Shown here one piece after another: positions 26,669-33,690 of a stretch of DNA of 47,114 nt. The notes under the pieces were generated by a model. That model made no database searches and was not told the origin of the DNA. It worked only from the letters and a program-made list of their open reading frames with translations. This DNA is from Bradyrhizobium diazoefficiens (GTDB lineage: Bacteria > Pseudomonadota > Alphaproteobacteria > Rhizobiales > Xanthobacteraceae): positions 1 to 47,114 of the forward strand of contig NZ_JAFCJJ010000040.1 in NCBI RefSeq assembly GCF_018131015.1, in the 5' to 3' direction. The translations under genes and the position numbers were made by a program. The stretch's first letter is position 1. The number at the start of each line of letters is the position of its first letter.

Positions 26669-29116
26669 ATGGCGGGAGCGAAAGACAAGACCGGGTTTCT
26701 GCGCGAGGGCCTGTTCGCCAAATACGTCGTCTCCCTCGTCGGTCTCGTCGTGTTCGTGCTCGCCGTGAACGGCGCGATGGAGACCTGGATCTCCTACCGC
26801 GGCACCAAGACACAGATGACCGACGCCCTGGAGGACAAGGCGCAGGCCGCCGCACGGCGGATCGAGCAGTCGGTCTCCGAGCTCGAGCGCCAGATCAGCT
26901 GGGTGACGACGGCGAGCCGGGACACGCTGGACAAGCGTCGCACCGACTACACCCAGCTCCTGCAGCAGGTCTCCGTCATCTCCCAGCTGTTCCAGCTCAA
27001 CGGCGACGGCCGCGAGGTGCTGCGCGTCTCGCGCCAGTCGACCACGACCGGTGGCAACGCCGACCTCTCGCGCGACGTCCGCTTTACCGACGCCGTCGCG
27101 CGGGGCGCGAGCTATTCGCCGGCCAGCTTCGTCGACCAGCGGCCGGTGATGTCGATTGCGGTGGCGCATTCCGGCTTCAACGCCGGCGTCACTGTCGCCG
27201 AGATCGATCTCGATTTCCTTTCCGAGTTCCTGTCCGATGCCCAGGTCGGCAAGGCCGCCTTCGCTTATGTCGCCGATCCGCGCGGCCGCGTGATCGCGAC
27301 GTCGTCGAAGGGCCCCGAGATCGGCAGCGATTTGTCGAAACTGCCGCAGGTCGCCGCGGCGATCGCGCCCGGCGGCGATCCGGAAAGCTCCGGCACCGAT
27401 TTCAACGGCCATGCGGTGCTGTCAGCCGCAAGCACGCTGCCGAGGCTCGGCTGGAGCGTGCTGTTCGAGCAGCCGACCACGCAGGCCCTGATGCCGATCC
27501 GCGACCAGCTCGTGCGCATCGCGCTCCTGATCGGCATGGGCCTGATGGTCGCGATCCTCGCCGGCACGCTGCTCGCGCGCCGCATGATCATCCCGATCAC
27601 GGCGCTGCGCGACGGCGCGAACAGGCTCGGCGAAGGCGATTTCAGCCACCGCATCGACGTGCACACCTCCGACGAGCTGGAAGACCTCGCCGGCCAGTTC
27701 AACCGCATGGCCGCCCAGCTCCAGGAGACCTATTCGGACCTCGAGACCAAGGTCGAGGCGCGCACCCGCGACCTCGCGCAGTCGATCAACGAGCTGAAGG
27801 TGCTGGAGGAGGTCGGCCGCGCGGTTTCCTCCTCGCTCGATCTCAACGCCGTGCTGCCGACGATCTCGGCCCGCGCGCTCGAGATCACCCAGGCCGATGC
27901 GGTGCTGATCTACGGCTATGACGCCGATCAGCACCGGTTCAACCTGGTCGAGGCCAATGGCATCGACAAGTCGGCCGAGGCCTTGCATGTCTCGATCGAG
28001 GAGGGCCGCAACATCCTGAGCCTTGCGGCCGACAGCGGCGAGCCGATCGCGCTGACCGACCTCGAGCGTGCGCCCGAGCAGCCGCTGCGCGACGTCGCGG
28101 TCAACGCCGGATTCCATTCCGTGCTGGTGGTGCCGCTGGTCGACCAGCAGGGCACGCTCGGCTCGCTGGTGGTGCTGCGGAGGGCGAGCGGCGCCTTCGC
28201 CGGCAGCCTCACCGGCCTGATGCGCACCTTCGCCAACCAGGCCGTGCTGGCGATGCGCAATGCGCGGCTGTTCACCGAGGTCGACCACAAGGGCCGCGAG
28301 CTCGCCGCCGCGCACGAGACCGTGCAGCAGCAGGCGGCCAAGCTGCAGGAGCAGACCGAGCAGCTGCGCAACTGGAATCGCTCGCTGGAGGAGCGCGTCG
28401 AAAAACAGCTCGGGGAGATCGGCCGCATCAAGCGCCTCGAGCGCTTCCTCGCCCCGCAGGTCGCCCAGCTCATCGCCTCCTCCGACGGCCATGACGCGCT
28501 GCTCGACAGCCACCGCCGCGAGGTCACCGTGGTGTTCTGCGACCTGCGCGGCTTCACCTCGTTCACGGAGGCAACCGAGCCGGAAGAGGCGATGAACGTG
28601 CTGCGCGAATATCATGCCGCGCTCGGCGAGCTGATCCACCGCTACGAAGGCACGCTCGACCGCTTTGCCGGCGACGGCGTGATGGTGCTGTTCAACGCGC
28701 CGATCCAGTTCGCCGACCACACGGCGCGCGCGGTCAAGATGGCGGTCGAGATGCGCGATGCGATCGGCAAGCTGACCGAGAAGTGGAAGAACCGCGGCCA
28801 CTCGCTCGGCTTCGGCCTCGGCGTCGCCATGGGCTACGCCACGCTCGGCCAGATCGGCTTCGAGCAGCGGCTGGAATATGCCGCGATCGGCAGCGTCACC
28901 AATCTCGCTTCGCGCCTCTGCGACGAGGCCAAGGCGGGCCAGGTCGTGGTCAGCCGCCGCGTCTACGGCATGGTCGAGCAATGGGTCGAGGCCCGCGCGC
29001 TCGACGACCTCCAGCTCAAGGGTTTTAACCACCCCGTGCTGGCAATGGAGATCTTGTCCTGGCGCGCAGAGGTGGAGAACGTCGTGAACGCGGCCGCGGC
29101 GCGGCGAACGGGCTAG
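26669..29116 (+). CDS. Membrane class III adenylate/guanylate cyclase with sensor, HAMP and GAF domains
   Basis: This 815-residue protein runs from a first membrane helix (about 17-38), through a Cache-like periplasmic sensor (40-275), a second helix (280-303, LLIGMGLMVAILAGTLL) and HAMP (304-355), to a GAF domain (about 385-530), a coiled coil (545-600) and a cyclase catalytic domain (615-790). Both metal aspartates are present, D625 in VVFCDLRGFTSF and D669 in FAGDGVMVLFN. The position that is usually Lys before GD is R665, so nucleotide preference is uncertain though cAMP is most likely. The ATG at 26669 has AGAGGA upstream; a GTG at 26600 would add a basic leader. It may feed the nearby cNMP-type Crp regulator. 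Confidence 0.9.
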   Translation: MAGAKDKTGFLREGLFAKYVVSLVGLVVFVLAVNGAMETWISYRGTKTQMTDALEDKAQAAARRIEQSVSELERQISWVTTASRDTLDKRRTDYTQLLQQVSVISQLFQLNGDGREVLRVSRQSTTTGGNADLSRDVRFTDAVARGASYSPASFVDQRPVMSIAVAHSGFNAGVTVAEIDLDFLSEFLSDAQVGKAAFAYVADPRGRVIATSSKGPEIGSDLSKLPQVAAAIAPGGDPESSGTDFNGHAVLSAASTLPRLGWSVLFEQPTTQALMPIRDQLVRIALLIGMGLMVAILAGTLLARRMIIPITALRDGANRLGEGDFSHRIDVHTSDELEDLAGQFNRMAAQLQETYSDLETKVEARTRDLAQSINELKVLEEVGRAVSSSLDLNAVLPTISARALEITQADAVLIYGYDADQHRFNLVEANGIDKSAEALHVSIEEGRNILSLAADSGEPIALTDLERAPEQPLRDVAVNAGFHSVLVVPLVDQQGTLGSLVVLRRASGAFAGSLTGLMRTFANQAVLAMRNARLFTEVDHKGRELAAAHETVQQQAAKLQEQTEQLRNWNRSLEERVEKQLGEIGRIKRLERFLAPQVAQLIASSDGHDALLDSHRREVTVVFCDLRGFTSFTEATEPEEAMNVLREYHAALGELIHRYEGTLDRFAGDGVMVLFNAPIQFADHTARAVKMAVEMRDAIGKLTEKWKNRGHSLGFGLGVAMGYATLGQIGFEQRLEYAAIGSVTNLASRLCDEAKAGQVVVSRRVYGMVEQWVEARALDDLQLKGFNHPVLAMEILSWRAEVENVVNAAAARRTG

Positions 29117-29201
29117 CCAAAAACAAAAATGGCGAAAACAACCCCATGCACCGATGCCGGGGCGTGCGGAATCAATGAGTTACGATATTCCGAAAATTTG
29201 G

Positions 29202-29231
29202 TTGACACGTCGGGCAAAACACTGGCATGAT
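29202..29231 (+). promoter_or_regulatory. Promoter-like element facing the 3' end of vapC
   Basis: TTGACA at 29202-29207 is a perfect -35 box. CATGAT at 29226-29231 is a four-of-six -10 box at 18-bp spacing. No convincing coding region follows on this strand; transcription would run antisense into vapC (29331-29738). The rest of the 29117-29330 gap shows nothing else clear. Confidence 0.3.
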
Positions 29232-29330
29232 GGCAGAGTGGGGAGCGTCGGCCGCCGCAAGGCTCATCGCATACGCCGGACAGCATAATCGGCGCGGCGG
29301 CGCGCCCTCTTGTGCAGCGGGATTGAGGCT

Positions 29331-29738
29331 TCACGGCGCGCTCTCGATAAAGGGATTGACGATTGTGAGAGCACCGAACTTACGGCCATGCTGCATGTCT
29401 TCAGTGAGGACAGTGTCGCAGCCCGCCTCGAGTGCGGCGGCGACGATAAGCGCGTCATAGAAGCCGACGCCATGATCGCGGGCGAGCTCAAGAGCAGATT
29501 CATGGGTCGAAACCGCGATCTGCTGCACCCGGCTTGACCGACCGCGCACCAATGCGAGCATCGCTTCGATATCGGACCAGGGCCATTTGAGCTTGGTTCG
29601 AGCGACGTTAGCGAACTCGTTCAACACCTGAACGCTGATCGTGCCTCCCGCCGTTAGCACGCGTTCGGCTATTGGGCAGCGCGGATCATCCGACAGCGCA
29701 GCATAGACAAGAACGTTTGTGTCGAGAAAGGGAGTCAC
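29331..29738 (-). CDS. vapC: PIN-domain toxin, VapC type
   Basis: This 135-residue PIN-domain endoribonuclease is the toxin of a type II toxin-antitoxin pair that cleaves RNA, often tRNA, when freed from its antitoxin. The acidic metal-binding set is complete: D6 (FLDTNVLVYA), E41 (VLNEFANVA), D95 (GFYDALIVAA) and D114 (LTEDMQHG). The start codon overlaps the antitoxin stop by four bases (ATGA), giving translational coupling. Codon use is a little less GC-rich than in the flanking genes, which would fit mobile origin. Confidence 0.92.
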   Translation of the reverse strand: MTPFLDTNVLVYAALSDDPRCPIAERVLTAGGTISVQVLNEFANVARTKLKWPWSDIEAMLALVRGRSSRVQQIAVSTHESALELARDHGVGFYDALIVAAALEAGCDTVLTEDMQHGRKFGALTIVNPFIESAP

Positions 29739-29974
29739 CGCGCGTTGGCGTCATCGCGATTCCAGACGAAGTCCTTGGGGCGAGGCTTTTGCAAATCGCG
29801 CAACCGACGCAGGAAATCGTCCTCGCTGGCCTTGTCCTTCGAGACCACGTCGGGTCGCTCATCCGCCAACGTGACATCGACATGGACATGGTCGCCTTCG
29901 GCGAGACCAAGCCTCTCGATCAGCTTCTTGGGGAGCCGTACCGCAAGGCTGTTGCCCCATTTTGAAATCTGCAT
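29735..29974 (-). CDS. vapB: AbrB/MazE-type antitoxin, VapB
   Basis: The predicted 79-residue antitoxin has an N-terminal swapped-hairpin DNA-binding domain (MQISKWGNSLAVRLPKKLIE, then LGLAEGDHVHVDV). The charged C-terminal tail (DDFLRRLRDLQKPRPKDFVW) would wrap the toxin. The ATG at 29974 fits the family N-terminus; a longer frame from 30013 would add an unlikely leader. It is the first gene of the pair, and a direct repeat of ATATCAT lies 32-52 bases upstream as a probable autoregulatory operator. Confidence 0.92.
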   Translation of the reverse strand: MQISKWGNSLAVRLPKKLIERLGLAEGDHVHVDVTLADERPDVVSKDKASEDDFLRRLRDLQKPRPKDFVWNRDDANAR

Positions 29975-30006
29975 CGTCCAATCCCTGATCCGCTGGTACG
30001 GCATGT

Positions 30007-30026
30007 ATATCATAGAAGGATATCAT
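30007..30026. promoter_or_regulatory. Direct repeats upstream of vapBC, candidate operator
   Basis: ATATCAT occurs at 30007-30013 and 30020-30026, a 13-bp period, in a distinctly AT-rich patch just before vapB. Toxin-antitoxin complexes commonly bind such repeats to repress their own promoter. Confidence 0.5.
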
Positions 30027-30099
30027 TTGCTTCAAGGCAGAGAGAATACTCCTTTCGCGCGGCGGCCGGAGCATCTGCCCGTCGCTAAGAACCGCCCCC

Positions 30100-31380
30100 T
30101 CAAGCCCCCCGCTTCGGCCCGATCGCCTCGAACGCCGCCTTCTGCTCGTCGCTGAGCCCCGCCTCGAAATCGTCGAGCGCATCGCCGACCGACTTCAGGG
30201 CCTGCTGCATCGTCTGAAGCCGCGCCTTCACCGCGGCGAGGCGGGCTTGCGGCGTTGCGGCGGGCTTTTGCGGACACGGGCTCAGCGTCTCCATCGTCCG
30301 CAGCGTGGTGTCCTGCAGCACGTCGAGGCGGGCGCGGGCGGTGTCGTCGAGCTTCAGCGAGGACGCGATGTCGGCAGGCCATTGCTGCTGCACGAGCTGC
30401 TGGTACTGGCGCTGCGCCTGCTCGTCGTAGCGGGGATCGACGTCGGCCGCGCAGGCCGCCGCGGCTTGTGGCTCCTTGCGCTGGGCCGCAGCGAGCGCGG
30501 CGTGGCGCTCCTTCACCGGCGCCTCGAGTTTTGTCCTTTGGCCGTCGTCGAGGAGATCGACGAATTTCGTCAGCGGCGGCGCGATCGTATCAGTGGCCTT
30601 GATCATGGCATCGAGGCGCGCCTGCATGACATTGACGCGCTCCGGCGCGGTGGCGCCCGCCTGCGCCGGGCACGCGGCGCGGATGGTGTCGCGCGCAGCC
30701 ACCCAGGCGGTGGCGAGCTCGTCGAGGGCGGTGCGCTGCAATTCGTTCGGCTGGACAATGGCGGCGATGCGGTCGACCGGCAGGCCGCCGCTGTCGCTGG
30801 CGTCGCAGAGGGCTTCCGCGGACGGAATCTTTCGCGCGCGCCGGCCCTGCGGCGCGGTGTAGGCGGCGAGCTCCGGTGCGGCATAGGGCGCGAAGATCGC
30901 GGCATAGATGTCGCCATAGCCATAGAGCGAGAGACTGGTCGTATCACCCAGCATGACGGCGTTGCTGAGATCGTCATAGGCGAACGGCCAGAACACCGGG
31001 CCGACCCAACCATAGCTGCCGTCGCCATGCCGCCACCAGCCCTGCGCACGGCGCCCGCCCTGCCAGCCGGCCAAGGCTGCGCCCGCAGTGAGCGCCGCAC
31101 GCATGGCGTAGGGGTTCGCGATCTGGCCGCGCCCGGCGCCGCGCGGATCCTGCGGCCGCATCGCGGCTTGGGCGCTTCGGATGCGAGCATGGCGCAAGCG
31201 CGACAGGCCGATCACGTGGCCGACCGCGAAACGCGCGACACCCAGCGGTCCGCCGCGCAATCCGAACCGGGCCTCCGCCGTATCGGGCAGCAGCACTGCC
31301 AGACCAAGGACGGTGGCAAGCATCACCAGGCGCGATTTCGGCACCGCTGACTTGACGATCGGCGGGATGACCTTGCCCAC
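30100..31380 (-). CDS. Spy/CpxP (LTXXQ-like) family periplasmic protein, long form
   Basis: The predicted 426-residue secreted protein has its signal peptide around residues 15-37 (LVMLATVLGLAVLLPDTAEA). The N-terminal part is Gly/Ala/Arg-rich with aromatic stretches (GWWRHGDGSYGWVGPVFWPF). The C-terminal two thirds are helical with repeated LTxxQ-like motifs (LDDGQRTKLEAP and LSDEQKAAFEAI), as in Spy-type chaperones. It is much longer than Spy (about 160 residues), so the N-terminal domain is an addition of unknown role. I chose GTG at 31380, which has GGGAGG upstream; a TTG at 31446 is the alternative. It is followed by vapBC on the same strand but with no sign of functional linkage. Confidence 0.75.
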   Translation of the reverse strand: MGKVIPPIVKSAVPKSRLVMLATVLGLAVLLPDTAEARFGLRGGPLGVARFAVGHVIGLSRLRHARIRSAQAAMRPQDPRGAGRGQIANPYAMRAALTAGAALAGWQGGRRAQGWWRHGDGSYGWVGPVFWPFAYDDLSNAVMLGDTTSLSLYGYGDIYAAIFAPYAAPELAAYTAPQGRRARKIPSAEALCDASDSGGLPVDRIAAIVQPNELQRTALDELATAWVAARDTIRAACPAQAGATAPERVNVMQARLDAMIKATDTIAPPLTKFVDLLDDGQRTKLEAPVKERHAALAAAQRKEPQAAAACAADVDPRYDEQAQRQYQQLVQQQWPADIASSLKLDDTARARLDVLQDTTLRTMETLSPCPQKPAATPQARLAAVKARLQTMQQALKSVGDALDDFEAGLSDEQKAAFEAIGPKRGA

Positions 31381-31479
31381 ACCTCGGCCCTCCCTTAGCG
31401 CCAGGCGCGCATTGCGTTGTAGGGAGGAGACTCGCGGCGGAACCAATAGTTCCGCCGCCTGCGACGAAACGGTCCGTCT

Positions 31480-32583
31480 CTACTGTGCCTTGAGCGGCAA
31501 CATGAAGGTCTGGCCGGGATAGATCAGATTGGGATTGTGGATCTTGTCGCGGTTGGCGTTGACGATCGCCGCATAGTGGGCGCCGTCGCCATAGGCGAGA
31601 CGGCTGAGCGCCCAGAGGCTGTCGCCGCGGACGATCACCCGGCTGCCGCCGGGCTCCACCGGCGCCGCGTTGAAGATGTCCGCGGGCGACGCCGATGCCA
31701 GCGTCGGGTGCGCGGCGAGCCGCGGCTTGGCCGGCGGCCGGGGGCGCACTGGGGCTGCCGCCAGACGGGGCGCGGGCAGGGCCGCGACCACGTCGGGCGC
31801 CGCGTCCGGTTTCTCGACCGGCTTCGCCTCGGGCCTCGCGGTGGGCGGCGCAACGCGCACGGGCGGCAGCACGGAAGCGGCGATCGTCACCGGCATGGTG
31901 CGGCTGGACTGGGTCACGGTGCCGTCAGGCGCCTTCGCCCGCAGGGTCAGCTCGTAGCTGCCGGCGGGAAGCTGCGGCGGGGTCATGACGAACTGGCCCG
32001 CGGCATCGGCCGTCACGGTGTGAAGCGGCTGGCCGTCGCGCAGCAGTTCCACTTTTGCGCCAGGCGCGGCCACGCCCGCGATCACCGCCGCCTCGCCGTG
32101 ATCGTCGACGCGCGCGACGTCGAAACGCGGGCCGGCCTCGGTTGCGGTCGGCGGCACCTTGACCGGCGCGAGATCGGCGAGCGCGGCCGTGACCTGCTTT
32201 TGTGTCTCGGCCAGCGCCCCTGCGGGCTTCGGCGCGGGAGCCGCTTGCGCCGGGGCGGGGGCTGCGGGCTGCGCGGCGGCAAGTTTTGGTTCGTCAGGCT
32301 TTGGTGCTGCCACGTCGGCCTTTGTTTCGGGCCTGGCCTGGGATTCGACCCTGGCTTCGGCCTTCGCTTCAGGCTTGATCTCTGCAGTTTTGACCTCAGC
32401 GGGCTTGGCCGCCTCAGCCTTAACTTCAGGCCTGATCTCGGGCTTGGCCTCGGGTTTGGCGGCGACGACCGTGCTCGTCCCGCCCGGCAGCAGGCGGCGC
32501 AGCTCGGTGGGGCCGATCACCAGTGCGGCGCCGCCCACGGCAAGCAGACAGAACGCAATGAGGGCCTTGGATGCGGTGATCAT
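31480..32583 (-). CDS. LysM-domain protein with Ig-like domain and charged linker
   Basis: This 367-residue protein has an N-terminal membrane helix or signal anchor (ALIAFCLLAVGGAALVIG). A long Lys/Glu/Pro/Ala-rich linker with many KPE/KAE repeats follows (about 35-120). Next come an Ig-like beta-sandwich (about 155-235, VAAPGAKVELLRDGQPLHTV), a second proline-rich spacer, and a C-terminal LysM module (VRGDSLWALSRLAYGDGAHY, then NPNLIYPGQTFMLPL). It probably spans the periplasm from the inner membrane to peptidoglycan. The ATG at 32583 starts a good signal anchor; upstream in-frame sequence would run into a repeat. The neighbouring Spy-like gene is on the same strand, 99 bp downstream. Confidence 0.85.
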   Translation of the reverse strand: MITASKALIAFCLLAVGGAALVIGPTELRRLLPGGTSTVVAAKPEAKPEIRPEVKAEAAKPAEVKTAEIKPEAKAEARVESQARPETKADVAAPKPDEPKLAAAQPAAPAPAQAAPAPKPAGALAETQKQVTAALADLAPVKVPPTATEAGPRFDVARVDDHGEAAVIAGVAAPGAKVELLRDGQPLHTVTADAAGQFVMTPPQLPAGSYELTLRAKAPDGTVTQSSRTMPVTIAASVLPPVRVAPPTARPEAKPVEKPDAAPDVVAALPAPRLAAAPVRPRPPAKPRLAAHPTLASASPADIFNAAPVEPGGSRVIVRGDSLWALSRLAYGDGAHYAAIVNANRDKIHNPNLIYPGQTFMLPLKAQ

Positions 32584-32689
32584 CGTGAGGTCAACCCTGG
32601 ATCGAACGTTTGGCCAGTCAGCCGCGGCAAATTGCGCCGATTTGCCCACTGCAGCAAGACGGCCGTTGGGATGATCGTAAATCTCCGCG

Positions 32690-32786
32690 CTAAAGCGCGA
32701 TGAGGATGAATCGTCATCGCGCTTTAGGTTGTTGTTTAAGCATGATCTTTTCGGAAAACCGCTTCGCACTTTTCCGGATCATGCTT
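32690..32786. repeat. Composite palindromic repeat, two adjacent hairpins
   Basis: The first hairpin has 14-bp perfect arms CTAAAGCGCGATGA (32690-32703) and TCATCGCGCTTTAG (32714-32727). The second has arms AAGCATGATC (32738-32747) and GATCATGCTT (32777-32786), with further TTTTCGGAAAA/TTTTCCGG pairing inside. From memory, this two-part element is very common between genes in Bradyrhizobium and other Rhizobiales. It occupies most of the divergent space between the LysM gene and the 236-residue secreted protein. Confidence 0.87.
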
Positions 32787-32872
32787 TGGCACCCTGTGGA
32801 TGAACCGGAACGGCCCCGCCGTCGTCCAATGAACGAGGCCGGATCGCGGTCATTTTTTTGAGGATTTTTCAC

Positions 32873-33583
32873 GTGACCGCATTTGGCCGGACCGCGCCGT
32901 TTCTGGCGCTTGCCTCGACGCTTGCCTTGGCTCTCGCCGCTTTCCCCGCGCTTGCCGCCTCCGGCCCGCCGCCGGGCTTCGTCCTCAACGAGCGGCCCGA
33001 GCTCGCCTTCACCTCCCCCGACGGCGCCACGAAGCTCGAGCAGTACTGGAAGGACAGCGACGATTTCGATGTCAAATGGCAGGTCTGGGCCCGGCACGGC
33101 GAAGAGATGACCGAGCTGAAGCCCGAGCAGGGCTATGGCGCCGGCTTCCGCTTCACCAACGATTCGCAATGGCTGGTGCGGATGCAGAAGACCGGCTCGG
33201 GCGAGCAGGACCTGTTCCTCTATCACCTCGAGAACGGCGCCTTCGCCGGCGCCACGAAGAGGAAGTCGCTCAGCGATCTCGCCTGGGCCTATTTCTACGC
33301 CCGGCCGGAAACGAAGAAGTTCGCCAGGCTCGACTATCACATCACGGCCAATCTCGTGAAAGGCACCGAGGAGGCCTATCGCTGGCTCGGCGTGGACTGG
33401 CCCGACAACCGCTACCTCGTGATCTCGCTCTCGGGCGAGTTCGACAAGCATCCGAAGAACGTCGCCCTGAAGGGCCTCGGCGACTGGCGCTGCCGCTACG
33501 ACCTTAAGACCGGCAAGTTCGACGTGCCGGCGATGTTCGCCAAGGCGAATGCGGAGGCGCTGAACTGGGAAGTCCGGCGCTGA
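32873..33583 (+). CDS. Secreted protein of unknown function
   Basis: I do not recognise a family for this 236-residue protein. It begins with a clear signal peptide (TAPFLALASTLALALAAFPA, cleavage near residue 29 after LAASG). The mature part is soluble and mixed alpha/beta, with notable aromatic segments (LEQYWKDSDDFDVKWQVWAR, DLAWAYFYARPETKKF, DWRCRYDLKTGKF). A single cysteine lies near the C-terminus. GTG at 32873 was chosen because TTGAGGA lies eight bases before it. It stands alone between the palindromic repeat and the GGDEF-EAL gene. Confidence 0.75.
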   Translation: MTAFGRTAPFLALASTLALALAAFPALAASGPPPGFVLNERPELAFTSPDGATKLEQYWKDSDDFDVKWQVWARHGEEMTELKPEQGYGAGFRFTNDSQWLVRMQKTGSGEQDLFLYHLENGAFAGATKRKSLSDLAWAYFYARPETKKFARLDYHITANLVKGTEEAYRWLGVDWPDNRYLVISLSGEFDKHPKNVALKGLGDWRCRYDLKTGKFDVPAMFAKANAEALNWEVRR

Positions 33584-33690
33584 GGCTGCTTTTCCCCCTG
33601 ATTGGTTCCAAATTCACACTTCCCTAACCGTCGCTGGTAACGGGCTCTTGTCGGTTTTGCGGCATCTTGCATCCCACCGGGGAGGGCTGG

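Noticed and set aside
29227..29537. Plus-strand frames overlapping vapC
   Set aside because: They are shadows of vapC, which has all PIN catalytic residues and overlaps vapB in the usual way.
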